A stretch of DNA of 60,000 nucleotides, from NCBI RefSeq assembly GCF_026151205.1, contig NC_087084.1, forward strand, positions 9,825,453-9,885,452, in the 5' to 3' direction. The first letter of the stretch is position 1. Each line of letters begins with the position of its first letter. Source of the stretch: Bolinopsis microptera (taxonomy: Eukaryota > Ctenophora > Tentaculata > Lobata > Bolinopsidae). A program made the translations under genes and the position numbers. Positions 20,705 through 31,438 of this stretch are shown here, piece by piece. The notes beneath the pieces are model-generated. The model searched no databases, had not been told where the DNA came from, and worked only from the letters and a program-made list of their open reading frames with translations.

Positions 20705-20990
20705 TTAACACAGAACTTTCTCTTTCCTACTTTCTCCTTCCTATTTTATTTTTCTTTCTCCTTCCTTCTTTCTCCTTCCTATTTTCTCCTCCTGCTAACC
20801 TGAACATGTTTGCATGTTGATTTAGCTTGTGCTCTAGCTGCCGTGTTGATAGTAAAAATCCAAGAAGATATATCTTGATTGTCGTAAATCTTTCAATAAA
20901 ACTTGTTTATTATATGCCTCGCAATAAACGAAATTCGTTAAAGACACGTTTCCAATAATGAATTAATTTGTTTGAATTGTAGGTGACCAT
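20705..20990 (-). repeat. TTCTCCTTCC array with VTYNSNE exon copy
   Basis: Array 20710-20795, then the conserved GCTAACCTGAACATG join, then a copy of the MVTYN exon at 20930-20990. Same order as at 14240, 25798 and 47685. Confidence 0.7.
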
Positions 20991-21354
20991 TTGCTTTTGA
21001 CCGATTTTCGGTGAACTCCACCTTCACTTTCATCTCTCTTCTCACTTCACAGTTCGTGGTCTGAAAGTTATGATAAAGTACTGCCCGCAACTCCTCCTTG
21101 CCTCTTAATGCAAAAAGCGACTACATTGCCATATAACAGCATTTACGAGGGATAACAGAGTGCTTGGTCCCAAAACACATGACTGGGTATGACGGGGGAT
21201 ACTACAACTCAGTGGAGTGTTTATTACAATTTCTAACTCCACAGAGCTTAGCTAGTGAATTAACCTTTAACGACAATTGCAATAACTATAAAAAGATAGT
21301 AAGATAATAAAATAATTATATAGATTAGTACATCGTTTATTGTTTTGTTTAAAG

Positions 21355-21480
21355 TAGCTTTGTCGAAGTGAAGAAGTTGTCCAGGTACACTCCAGGTCCA
21401 TGGCCAAATGACACCTGGTATTCTGATTGGCTCCCCTTCCCTTGATATATTTCGCAGTTGAACATATATGCATTCGGGAG
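21355..21480 (-). pseudogene. piggyBac transposase fragment, copy 3
   Basis: Reads CEIYQGKGSQSEYQVSFGHG and VYLDNFFTSTKL in one frame, nearly identical to the copy at 9239. Flanks match those of 48380-48560, showing that the fragment was copied within a larger repeat. Confidence 0.75.
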
Positions 21481-21781
21481 TATGAAGTCCGTTTAAGCAA
21501 GAGTTTTAGCCTCACATTTCGATAAACTTCCTGTGTGTTAAACGTTACGTTGCAATACATCTCCCTAGATGTCAAATGCGATTATGATAATCATCATATG
21601 ACACATAACTCAATTTCGAAGAAAAATCTCTTCTCAACGAAAAGAGACCTTATCACACAAATAGTTATTATCGCATAAATTTATATCGTATGACATACCC
21701 TCTTTAAGAATAAGTCGCAGTGCTTCTGATCAGTCACCTGAATCGCTTGTACTCTATCTAAGCATTGGCCTCGTTGCATTG

Positions 21782-22207
21782 CTAAATCTGAGAAAACTCC
21801 CCAGCAGCGCTTACACAAAACATTACAGTGTACATAGCCTTCCCCTCACTTGGAAGTATCGCTTGGGCGTCCCTTACACCCTTTCGGAAAAACAGTTTAT
21901 GCAACTTAGGGTCCGTGGAGAGACCAGTCTCATCTAAGTTAAAGATGCGTGTTGGACTGTTCAAAAGAACATTTGCATTGGTAGTCACCACATTTTTGAA
22001 CATACTGAAAAATTTTTCCAAAATCTTCTGACTAAGCCCCTTTGCTCGTGCTGCTGTTACTGTTTCTGGCTTCCTGATAGATAAAGCAGATTGATGACGT
22101 TTTTTGAATGTCGTGAACCACTCATACACAGGCCTGCCTTTCTTGAATCTAGTCTCTTTGTTTGTCGATTTAGCATATTCAGCAACAAGGTCCAGTACTT
22201 GATCCAT
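21782..22207 (-). pseudogene. pogo/Tigger-type transposase fragment (CENPB-like plus first catalytic Asp)
   Basis: A 141-codon frame. Residues 20-36 (FKKGRPVYEWFTTFKKR) match the second half of the CENPB-type DNA-binding domain. SIRKPETVTAARAKGLS follows, then the start of the DDE domain with RIFNLDETGLSTDP, in which the Asp of LDE is the first catalytic residue. The frame ends after MFCVSAAGEF, before the second and third catalytic Asp. Full members are about 450-550 residues, so this is an N-terminal fragment. It differs from the transposase at 49255-50754. Confidence 0.8.
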
Positions 22208-22209
22208 TC

Positions 22210-22940
22210 TAGTCTCTATATCTAAAACATTTACCGCCTAATTGAGTGATACGATTCATATTTTTAAGAGTAAGATATTTTAAAATAGATTATAATATGA
22301 AGTAAAATTTGCAATCATGTGCGATTAATTAACCTTTCATGACATCACATATGATCGATTTAGTGGGGTCTTCCAGTAGTTGCTCAAGATTTTGTTGCTG
22401 CATGTAGTGTTTGTTTATATACTTTCTTTCTTGAACTTCGATGTCGGTGTTAGGAAGTTAGGATACACAGGTCGCCCAATACCATCTTCAAATGCTGGTT
22501 TTATCTGGTGAGGAATAGACAGTTTAACAATGTAATGCTATTGAATAAGTGAATAACCGATCAGGAAATAGAATACTTCAGAAAATGGAATATAACTTGT
22601 GATAAGGTCGCAGTTCGCACATATATTGATCTAATTTAACAATCTAATCAGAATAATTGCATTATTAACACTTACTTTTCTTTTGTCATGCCAAAGATTG
22701 ATTGAACACTTTTAACCCGAGCTCCAACATCTTGGACAACTGCCCAGGGTAGTAAGTTCGTTCGATCCCGGTCTCCTCTTCTAAAACTTTTCTGATCGTT
22801 TCTGGTGTTTGTGTTATATTTGTTGATATATTTGATATTAAAACGAGTAGTTACTTCTCCACGACCTTATCACAGTTGGCACATTGAAAAACGGTGAATT
22901 CTTCACTTTCAAACCTTCAGTGTCCTCTGTCTAACATTTA
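22210..22940. other. No recognisable gene
   Basis: AT-rich; short frames only, no motif. Confidence 0.4.
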
Positions 22941-22943
22941 AAT

Positions 22944-23125
22944 AGGAATACAAGGAATACAAGAAATACAAGGAATACAAGGAAAACAAGGAATACAAGG
23001 AATACAAGAAATACAAGGAATACAAGGAATACAAGGAATACAAGAAATGAAAGGAATACAAGGAATACAAGGAATACAAGGAATGCAAGGAATTCGAGGA
23101 ATACAAGGAATACACGGAATAAAAT
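22944..23125. repeat. AATACAAGG tandem array
   Basis: About 19 units of the nine-base motif with some AGAAATACA variants. Flanks match the repeat at 52885-53090, where only three units occur. It encodes spurious Tyr/Ser/Leu or Cys/Ile/Pro repeats on the minus strand. Confidence 0.9.
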
Positions 23126-23765
23126 ACAAATTTTAAATCTTGAGCTACAATAAAAAATAAATATATTAATATTATAATTGCCCCTCTAAGGAATAAGGTG
23201 CATGATATGAACTAGTTTCTGTCGAAAAGTGCTGAAAACTGTTTCATTTAAGATGGTGTTCGCGCCTTACATAAAAGACACTTTTAAAATTATTGAATAT
23301 TTAAGGGACAGTGTCTCATGGGGTAACTATGCGGTATGCATGATGGAATAACTTTTATGCTCAAACAGTTTTATAACGCTTTATCTGCAAATTCTAAATG
23401 TCTGCACTGGGCGCACAATTTACGCGTCCAGGAAATAGAGTCGGATATTGTCCACATCGTCGCAGCAATTGTGCTTAACAGAAGGATTTGAAACTCATTT
23501 TTTACTGTACTATAGCTAATGATGATTCACTATAGATAATCCAGTTACATTCGATCAGTGAACTTTCTTCTTGTGTCGCTGTGTAGTCTCCCTGCAAATA
23601 TACGAATTACTTTACAAGTTCAATAATCAAAGTGCTTTGATTGCTTTGAAATAGGGAAATTTGAAATAGGAAATTCCCTTGAAATAACTGCTATAAAGTT
23701 TAGGACGAGAATTTTTATTATTTTAGTTAGTTACCTGATGTAGTCTTTATCTATAATGTTTAAAA
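23126..23765. other. No recognisable gene
   Basis: AT-rich DNA without coding signal. Confidence 0.4.
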
Positions 23766-23942
23766 AATAACGTTTCTTCGAAACACTGTTTTAGGTTTGA
23801 CATAATGTCTCCCTGGTAGCAGCGGTGTTTCCTTATGTTTCTTGCTACACCTTGTACGGCCTCTAGCCCTTCCTCACTCACTGACATAAGTCCAACTCCC
23901 CCATTCCTCTCTATCCACTCCCACGCATGCGATAGAACCTGT
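23766..23942 (-). CDS. SEEGLEA-type exon of a mobile-element protein
   Basis: After acceptor TTTCACAG the minus strand reads VLSHAWEWIERNGGVGLMSV then SEEGLEAVQGVARNIRKHRC and stops at TAA near 23768. The G-x-L-SEEGLEA-x-x-x-x-x-R-x-x-R block is one I know from uncharacterised proteins spread in cnidarian and other invertebrate genomes, where a TSDP motif usually follows. That motif is absent, and the stop may lie in intron sequence. Partner exon: 24283-24492. Confidence 0.55.
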
Positions 23943-24282
23943 GAAAGTTATTATCAAGCAAATCATCTCCACATTAACCAGGCCAGACAGTTGAAATGTT
24001 GAATTGATTTTTCAACAACATTTTGTTTGTTTTGGTGAAATTACTGGGAAATACATCAATTGGATGCCATTTGATCAATTCCCTGTCGCTGATTATAAAC
24101 CTATGCTATCTTCATTCTTAACTCTATCAGTAACTTTACGCAAAACATTACGAAAGGCTTAAGACACGAAAAATACAGATTGACAAGAATTATAATTTTA
24201 TGTTTTTACTCACAGTATGTAGAGTTGGAATAATTCTATACCACCTCAAATTCCGTACAATGAGGTCCGTTACAACCCGCGT

Positions 24283-24492
24283 TTACAGCTTAAAGGCTTG
24301 GGGCTCTATCTTCATATTTGAATTAATGGCAGCTAAGATGAACTGCATTTTTTTCATCAGGAAGAGCCATATACTGCTATGCTTCTTGTTCTTAAGTAGT
24401 CCACAAACCTCCTCTGCCCTATGAAAGAACTCTTTCGAAGGACACCCTGGGCCCTGAAGCATATTGTATTTTATCAATGATAGAAATCTCAA
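24283..24492 (-). CDS. Upstream exon of the SEEGLEA-type protein
   Basis: Reads EEVCGLLKNKKHSSIWLFLM then INSNMKIEPQAFKL, which matches the part of the same family that precedes the central histidine-rich region. That middle segment is not found between 23950 and 24280, so the gene is incomplete. Confidence 0.5.
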   Translation of the reverse strand: MRFLSLIKYNMLQGPGCPSKEFFHRAEEVCGLLKNKKHSSIWLFLMKKMQFILAAINSNMKIEPQAFKL

Positions 24493-24740
24493 TAGGAGAA
24501 GTTAAATAGCCATTATATCTGAAATCAGAATATCGAGAAAACGAACGAAATTGAGCGCTTTTGAAAATGTTTGTATCAGCAGCCGTAGTCCGTAGAGTAA
24601 TAATTAGTAGATTTTAGGGTTTGATAGAAAATTTAACGTTATTACTATAGTAATTATATCAGGGGCGTGCACAGGATTTTTGACTGAATTATAGAGTTAT
24701 AAATGTTCTTGGCAGGAGAAATCTGTCAACGTCTGATCTG

Positions 24741-25151
24741 TCAACATCTGATCTCCATCTTGCCTTTCACACTGTGACTGCTTGATGGGTATTGGTCGGG
24801 TGTTAACTTTAATAGCTGAAGGCCTCTTAACACTTTAATTCTATCCTCATCTGATATCATGAAAGGATCTGGAACTTCCCCGATATCTAATGTTGCTCGA
24901 TTTGAAGATTCATCTGACAATCCAAATTCGCTACTTGTTTCTGCATCTGGTAGAACTGGTTTGGATCCAGCAGTATGCTCGGTTTCACAATCCTCAGACG
25001 ACTCATCATCATCAATGGCAAGTTCTGTGCCCTGATCTAAAGGCAGAGGGTCTTCTTCTATCGCCTCATCTTCATTTTCTACATTAATTCTGATGTTTTT
25101 AGATCTGAAAAAGTCCATCATGCCACGCTGATCAAATGGCCGCTTAGACAT
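24741..25151 (-). CDS. hAT/ZMYM-like N-terminal exon
   Basis: A 136-codon frame starting MSKRPFDQRGMMDFFRSKNI, then a strongly acidic, Ser-rich linker and EDRIKVLRGLQLLKLTPDQY. A basic start with D-F-F followed by an acidic linker is the usual opening of hAT-derived (TTF/ZMYM1-like) proteins, but the zinc-finger and DDE parts are not found. A GTATGT donor-like site lies just upstream. The assignment is tentative. Confidence 0.4.
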   Translation of the reverse strand: MSKRPFDQRGMMDFFRSKNIRINVENEDEAIEEDPLPLDQGTELAIDDDESSEDCETEHTAGSKPVLPDAETSSEFGLSDESSNRATLDIGEVPDPFMISDEDRIKVLRGLQLLKLTPDQYPSSSHSVKGKMEIRC

Positions 25152-25329
25152 ACCTGTCTTTCAAAGAATTTTCTATCGCTGCAAACATTTTCTTTGTAGG
25201 GGTTCAATTCTGGTAGAAACTCCCGAATTGAAGCAATGAATAATTGAACTCTAGGTGGTGTTGCGCGGTAACAAAGCAATGTTAAAACAACCCACAAAAT
25301 CGATTAATAATATGATATATTTTTGATAT

Positions 25330-25743
25330 GAAATATTTATATATTTTTTGCGTCAAACAGCTCTCGCATTCTTCGTGACCAAGCTTGGCAAAGGATATGT
25401 TCATATTATGAACTTGCTGTGCAAAAGAAGACTTGGACACGGAGTTACTGCTGCACATTGTCTTGTAATGTTCTTACATTTTGTCGATGGTCACCGAAGG
25501 ATCAACATATAACCTGTGGGGAGCATGTTCACGACGGTAGTGAGAGATGTCTGGCTCAAAATGTTGAATAGCTTTTGTAACCTCTTCTCGTCTATCTTCC
25601 GTCAATGAATGGTTGGGCTTGTGTCGGCCCCTCATGTCTTCTGTTTTGTTTTTATTGATGGCTGTTGTTATGAATTTGTCTGCGCTATATCCCAATGATG
25701 ACATAAACATAACCTTGCATACATTAATCCCACACTGTGTCAC
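25330..25743 (-). pseudogene. Putative DDE-like transposase family, N-terminal part, one stop
   Basis: Reads NVCKVMFMSSLGYSADKFIT, RGRHKPNHSLTEDR, HFEPDISHYRREHAPHRLYV, DPSVTIDKM, then a TAA where related proteins have Tyr, then EHYKTMC, NMNISFAKLGHEECESC. This order (F-L-x-T-L-G, D-x-RG-x-H, SHY-x-R, Y-L-x-x-x-x-x-I-x-x-MY, F-x-x-P-x-x-x-x-C-x-x-C) matches a large uncharacterised family in insects and cnidarians. Pieces of its later region are at 37231-37760 and 58260-58469. Confidence 0.6.
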
Positions 25744-25744
25744 T

Positions 25745-25980
25745 GCCGCGGCTGGGACACATATAATAGCTATAATAATTAATTAGGTTAACACAAAACG
25801 TTCTCCTTCCTTCTTTCTCCTTCCTATTTTCTCCTTCCTACTTTCTCCTTCCTTCTTACCTGAACATGCATGTTTGCGTGTTGATTTAGCTTGTACTCTA
25901 GCGGCCGTGTTGATTTTACAAATCCATTAAGATAATATCTTGATTGTCGTAAATCTTTCAGTAAAACTGGTTTATTAACA
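25745..25980 (-). repeat. TTCTCCTTCC array family, copy
   Basis: Array at 25799-25858 with the same flanks as at 14240 and 47685. The VTYN exon is truncated on the right. Confidence 0.65.
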
Positions 25981-26600
25981 ATTACTAACTAAATAGCACG
26001 ACGATCTCCCCATCGTAGCTCCTTCTATTATTCCTATATTCCTCTCTGACCCTCGATGTATATGACACTATACGTCAAGCCCACCTTTACTAGCTCACCA
26101 GTTAACCATTTTTTACGCCCAAATTAAGATTATGTTTTCATAATCCGACTGGCCCTACCGACTAGTATAGCCCTTAGCCGGTAGTTGCACATTCATTCTG
26201 GAGTGTTGAACTCTCGGGGAACTCCTTCCTCATTCAGAATGAGGAAGAAATGTGTCATTCTCTGCTTCAAGGAAAAACATCTTCCCGTTTTTTAAAATAA
26301 TAATAGCATCAATTATAATTGTATCAATTTTTTACAATCTTAATTTAATCTTTCGACATAAAGAATACTATAAAATCACTATACAAATATAAAACTGTAA
26401 AATTATAATTCCGTGAATATCAAACTTTGCTATTCTAAACCCTAGAGTTTATTAAACCTTGCTGAAAATCAGCGTAGTGACCGTCTGGTGAAGGGTATAG
26501 TTCTCGTATCCTCTTTACAACACATGATGGGAGACCATATCTTCGACCCTTTCCGATAAATCTAAGAAAGCAAATGTGCAGAAAAGTTCCGTAATCCGTT
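25981..26600 (-). repeat. Intact composite repeat: empty site of the LINE, with P2X7 tail-like domain
   Basis: 26040-26210 equals 3500-3683, and 26240-26600 equals 5170-5510, so this copy lacks the 1.5-kb LINE. Bases 26420-26600 on the minus strand read FLRFIGKGRRYGLPSCVVKR and IRELYPSPDGHYADF in one frame, the P2X7 C-terminal (ballast) domain core. An 11-bp perfect inverted repeat (CTTCCTCATTC) sits at 26225-26247, exactly where the LINE inserted in the other copy. Confidence 0.65.
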
Positions 26601-27200
26601 AGCAATGTGTCATGCTTTCTGTGATATTATTCGAGTGACGGGATCCATAAGCAAATTCTTGACAGAAATATACAGTAATTGTCTACAAATATTGTACTAT
26701 TATTGTTTATGTGTATACATTGTTATTTACATACATGTAAGTAGTGCTCTTTATATAAAATTCTGTAAAATAAATTCTGTAGCACGTGGAATTTGCGGGA
26801 AATACATCCAAGTGAAATACATCTATGAATCGAATGCTTTTTTACTCTGATTTTTTCCAATGCCTAGTATTTCTTACATGCTTTGCAATGATGGTGCTTT
26901 CTTTAGTATTTTGATTGGACGCCGTTGGGCATCCTTTTTTTTCGAATGCCGAATATTTCATACATGCTTTGCAATGATGGTAAAAATAATAATAATGATA
27001 AAATAAATTCTTTAGCACGTGGAATTCGCGGGAAATACATCCACGTGAAATCGCATTTATGTATTTAGGTCGCCGTTGGGCGTCCTTTAATAAAATTTCC
27101 ACTGTACTCTTCTGAGATGTCCCTAAAAAAGTGGTATACTAAACCTAGTATTTCCTGTCGTATTTTCCGGTCAATAACCGGATCTGCCAAGTCTTCTTCT
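26601..27200. repeat. Locally duplicated AT-rich DNA
   Basis: 26775-26835 and 27000-27055 share GCACGTGGAATT and GGGAAATACATCCA; 26860-26935 and 26940-26985 share CATGCTTTGCAATGATGG. No coding assignment. Confidence 0.6.
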
Positions 27201-27202
27201 CC

Positions 27203-27690
27203 TTAAATCCCGCACAACCGATCACAAACTGCGTCGATGTCTTTAAACGACAATGTTGGATGCCCAATTATTGGTGCATAGCCAAATTCTCTGTGTAGGT
27301 GGCGTTGGACCAATAACTGGAGCTCTTCTTTAAAGTCGTTCTGGCACTCTGTTGTCACCTTTCTGTGCTCCTCTAGAACAACCTTTTTCGATATGAGATC
27401 CTGTGGAACATGGTGCAAGAGTGTTCTAATGAAGTGGTTTGAGACATTTACAGGACTGCAATTGTAGGATGCCCAATTATTGGTGTGTATCCAAATTCTC
27501 TGTGTAGGTGGCGTTGAACCAATAACTGGAGCTCTTCTTTGATGTCGTTTTGGCACTCGGTTAATGTCTCTCTGCAATGCGCTAGTACCACATTTTCTGA
27601 TGTAAGTTCGTCTTGAACATGGTGTAATATTGTAGAAATAATAAATTCAGCGTTAGAATATTGCTGGTCTTCTCTGCCGGTTGACAATGC
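27203..27690 (-). CDS. Tandemly duplicated exon pair, unknown protein
   Basis: Two adjacent units of about 225 bases, 27230-27465 and 27466-27690, both read T-x-x-L-HHV-x-x-L, then CQND-x-KEELQLLVQRHLHR and EFGY-x-PIIGHPT. The distal one continues SFKDIDAVCDRLCGI and TAA. The units differ by scattered substitutions, mostly without breaking the frame. The helical, charged sequence has no motif I recognise. The duplication is clear; whether a functional gene remains is not. Confidence 0.55.
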
Positions 27691-28009
27691 GACCGTTTTG
27701 AGAAATGTAAAACAACTGTAGGAAAATACATATGGAATTAGATAAGTTTAAGTAACAACTGAAGAAATGTCAGTTAAACCGTTATTATAATAAGCTAACC
27801 TGCTGGTGCTTTGTATTGATGTGCTTGGCTGTGTTTGCAACACACCGACTAAGCAAAGCTTACAGTAGCACCGATTCTTTGCACGGTTCTGGGGTAGTTG
27901 GCGGTGTAGTATCGAGCCCGCTGTTCCTCGCTCATGTTCATCACTGAAACATTTCATATCTTCAGCACAAGGCCATTACAATCAACCTTATATATTATAC
28001 GCTAATTGG
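27691..28009. other. No recognisable gene
   Basis: Only a weak minus-strand frame (27748-27957) without motif. Confidence 0.4.
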
Positions 28010-28778
28010 TTGTCGGGTCCTCAGTCTAGAACGACTCTAAAGCAGTTCCATCTAAAAACCGAAGAAATTCGTCTTGGCGGTAACTCTTGATTTTGAGTTC
28101 ATCATCAGGAGCTTGACCACTTATTTTGCGTTGCAATGAGAACTTTCGATAGAGGAAATTGTCATAATCGTTTTTCAATAAGGATTGAAAATGTTATTAA
28201 TTTTCTTCAATATTATTCTTTCTATATTACGAGGGAAAAGGTGGAGTAGATTTGACAACAAGTCACAATTTTATGCGTCATGCTACATGATATAGTACTA
28301 ATGGAATCAGAAACAATAACACTATAACTCTATAAGCGTCAGTACTATTAGTGCTGCTCTATTTTGCTCTATTTTGCTCTATTTTGCTCAACCATTTAGC
28401 ATAATTCTGCCTGTATCCTCTGGACTTCGAACTCATTATTATTTAGTTATTTATTATCAATCTAGTTCAGGCACATATACAACTGACTATAAGTATATAC
28501 AGTACAAATATGTTTAATCTAGAAATAAGCAGACTCACCGGTAAACGATGACCAAAATTGGGCATCCTGTTCCTTGAGCTAGTTAATAACTGCCTCTTTA
28601 GCAGCTTTTCCTTTCGGCGACCTGTTCCTCGCTTTATAGTCCTCCCCTGAAATGCAAAACAACTGTAAGAAAATACTTATGGAATTAGATAAGTTTATGT
28701 AACATTTAAAACGATTTGAACCACGTTTCGTGCATGTCCGTGAGGCAAAACTTTGCTTTTCAATCGTTTGAATCAAGT
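28010..28778. repeat. Duplicated block, copy 2 (first copy 6190-7013)
   Basis: Same order of sequence as the first copy, with a deletion near 28430 and an extra TTTTGCTCTA unit near 28365. The exon-like peptide (FSLQR, DDELKIKSY, FLDGTAL) remains open. Confidence 0.75.
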
Positions 28779-28841
28779 TGTGAGTTGCGACAATTCATAG
28801 GTCACACTCTCAAATATGACAAGCATTGGGGGGTGTCCATA

Positions 28842-28941
28842 GCAATTTTTGGCAATTTTTGGCAATTTTTTTTTGAAATTTTGAAAATTCATGTGAAAGG
28901 TTGCCAAAAATTGCGAAAAATTGCCAAAAGTTGCCAAAAAT
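28842..28941. repeat. Small foldback of TTGGCAATTT units
   Basis: Left arm 28842-28871 has three GGCAATTTTT units; right arm 28901-28941 has their reverse complements (AAAAATTGCC type). The whole could fold into one hairpin. Probably a MITE. Confidence 0.7.
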
Positions 28942-29040
28942 AGTGATTTCCCGTTAACTTTACCCCAGGATTTTAGTTACCGCGGGAAAGCAGGAAAACA
29001 TTTAAACTACAATTAAAAATAAAGACAAATCGATGAAAAA

Positions 29041-29520
29041 CTATGTCTTCTCGGCCTCTAAGTCTACTTTCTGGCTCTCCTGGGTCTTTTGCAGCTGTAA
29101 CAGGTCATACGGCTTGCGAAGTTGTTTGTCCCACACCCACACTTCCAGTCGTCTGGCAATACATCCTGGCTTAGTGGCTTTCCCCCTTTTTATTTGGCTG
29201 TTCCACAACTCTAAATGGTGAATATGGTACTGACCATGCAATTTCTTTATAACTTTAACAAGTGTCACTTGGGTCATATTAATTCTCCCTGACAATTTTA
29301 TATCGATTATGGGCGTGTTCACTTTCTAACATTAGCAAAATTTTGATAAAGTTAAAAAATGCAGCACTTACCCTGTTTCTACTATCTTTTTGAAAATGCC
29401 CTCTTCCATCAAGCCATCGTCCTGTTCGAGTACTTGTGCTGTGATGGCCCACAGCACAGCATTGGCTAGCTTGCCGTTTGGGCATAGCAGTCGGTGGGAC
29501 CGGATCACGTGTTCGTTCGC
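29041..29520 (-). CDS. Two-exon coding region, unknown protein
   Basis: Exon A 29372-29520 follows acceptor TTACAG and ends with donor GTAAGT. Exon B starts at 29325 after TTAG. The frames join in phase over a 46-base intron: ...HFQKDSRNR-KVNTPIIDIKLSG..., ending ESQKVDLEAEKT and TAG at 29041. Exon B reads VTLVKVIKKLHGQYHIHHLE, then GKATKPGCIARRLEVWVWDK. Very short introns fit a compact invertebrate gene, but an alternative frame of exon A is also open, so the join is not proven. Unlike most frames here, no second copy was seen, so a host gene is possible. The 5' end is not found. Confidence 0.45.
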
Positions 29521-29576
29521 CTGTAATTAGGGAGATACTTAGCTATAACACTGATAGACATGTCGTCTGTCGATAT

Positions 29577-30149
29577 CTCTACTATAATTCAGAGAATTAT
29601 TTCTGCTGTCTGTACGACCGCCCACGTGCAAATTAGATGAAAAATAGGAATTTAGGTAACAACCAAAAGGTTCCATAGCAACGGTGTTTTAATGCACACA
29701 TGCACGTGCAAAGATAAGTGTTTTATATTTAAATCGGCTGTATCTTCGGTTGAGATGGATATTTTTTGATGCGATTAAAACTTTATTTCAAAGAATACTA
29801 TTAGCTTCGTCCCTGTTACCACGGGCTTTCTAGTCTCTATTATAATTCAAAGAATTATTTCTGTAGAATGTCTGTCTGTACGACCGCCCACGTGCAAATT
29901 TGATGAGAAATAGGAATTTAGGTAACAACCAAAAGGTTCCATAGCAACGGTGTTTTAATGCACACATGCACGTGCAAAGATTGTTTTAACGTCATTTTTT
30001 ATCGGTTTTGTGGTAATTACGTTGTGTTTAATGTGTTTTATATTTAAATTGACTGTATCTTCGGTCGGGATGGATCTTTTTTGATGCGATCAAAACTTTC
30101 TTTCAAAGAATACTATTAGCTTCGTCCCTGTTACCACGGGCTTTCTAGT
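29577..30149. mobile_element. Tandem pair of Helentron-like non-autonomous elements
   Basis: Unit 1 (29577-29834) and unit 2 (29835-30149) lie head to tail. Both start CTCTA(C/T)TATAATTCA and end TACCACGGGCTTTCTAGT. Unit 2 carries about 53 extra bases near 29985-30035. The start has a short palindrome around AATTC, and the CTAG-T end resembles 3' ends of Helitron-type elements, which often occur in tandem. No target duplication was seen, as expected for that class. Confidence 0.55.
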
Positions 30150-30660
30150 TTTATATAAAATGGGGCGTCGTGTATGATATATTTTCTCTCAAGGCGGGAA
30201 TGGGGCGCTGTTTCATCTCAGTATTTTTTTACTCACATTTTTCCGTGTCTGGCATCTCCCGCATACCGGACAGAGCCAAATTTCGTCAAGCTTTTTTCCC
30301 TGGAAGGACGACAGGTCCTTCCTGTATTGAAGAAATGAGGTCCTTCATGTGTCTTTCGGCTGAAAAATATTTTTAGTATCATGGATATGATATTAAATAG
30401 GAACTGTGATTACGTGATATCCTATTTCGTTTTGTTAATGAATGACTGTACATAAGCTTATAAGGAGCTGTTGGACAAAATAATAATTTGACTTACGATC
30501 GGGTGGGCAATTCTCATAAAAAGTGTCATTTACTCCCTCGAATTTTCAATCTCATATCATTTCATTTCACTAAATAACAAAACGTTGATTCAAGCACCAA
30601 TTGATTGATAAACGTTTGAAATTTACTGTCTCATCACTTTTAACATGAATAATTTAAAAA
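30150..30660. other. No recognisable gene
   Basis: AT-rich; a 68-codon plus-strand frame at 30170-30376 has no motif. Confidence 0.4.
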
Positions 30661-30663
30661 CTG

Positions 30664-31382
30664 ATTTGGCGGCCAAATTCTGAAATTTGCCGGGCATTTT
30701 TCAGAATTTGGCCGCCAAATTTTTTAAAAGGCCTAACTCAAAATTCTGTCCCAAAACTTAAGGTCGAAATGCGATTCTACGTTGATTCTGAAAATTTCAT
30801 GTAAAAATATTGAAACCCTATTGAGTTCTATTTTTTTGAGCGAAGTCAGTTTTGCAAATGTCGCGAACTGAGATATGGGCAGTTTTGTTCATTTTTTGCG
30901 ATTATTTGAACACAGAATCCACAGTTAGGTAGATATTTAGCTGATATTCATAGAGATTGTGTAGAATAGGCTTACCTTCCATATAAAGTTAATTCCATTC
31001 AAAAATATTGATATTTGACCAATTTATGGGCCAAAATCGATCAAAATTGGTGCGTATGCCCAAATATTGTCATATAGTTTTTGGCTCATAACTCAGTCAT
31101 TTTTTGTCCAATCTTGATGAAAATTCATATACGAGTTCAAGGGACCACTTGCACTAGCTACAAGTAAAGCACCTAAAATCTGGGATTTGGGCATGTTCAG
31201 GGTATTTGGCTAAATTGGGCCTAATTTGGTCAAAATATGGGCGTGGCTGCCCCGCGGGCACCGTTTGGCGGTTGGGGTCCGGGACCCCCTCAAAAGTTTG
31301 GTCACCGGTCCTAGTTTGTTGGTCAACTGCTATCTCGAAAACAAGTTTCACAAAAAAATCAGGGTGAACCCCCCCCCCTTAA
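30664..31382. mobile_element. Half foldback element ending at TTAA
   Basis: A perfect 20-bp hairpin (30664-30683 with 30701-30720) is followed by AAAAGGCCTAACTCAAAATT, very like the centre of the 12561 foldback, and the right side runs to a C-run and TTAA at 31379-31382. The left arm is missing beyond the hairpin. It looks like a relative of the 12561 element that lost one arm. Confidence 0.6.
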
Positions 31383-31438
31383 TTTGTACCTAAAATGTTG
31401 TTGCAATTAAATTAATTGAGGAGAATAATTAAAGGTGT

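Noticed and set aside
21267-21575. Cys-rich frame (and the similar one at 48330-48572)
   Set aside because: Out-of-frame reading of the piggyBac fragment; the correct frame gives CEIYQGKG and DNFFTS.
22944-23125. Possible CRISPR-like array
   Set aside because: Units are nine bases, contiguous and without spacers, in a eukaryotic setting.
22909-23129. Tyr-Ser-Leu and Cys-Ile-Pro repeat proteins
   Set aside because: Artefacts of the AATACAAGG array; both frames arise from the same tandem DNA and there is no surrounding gene.
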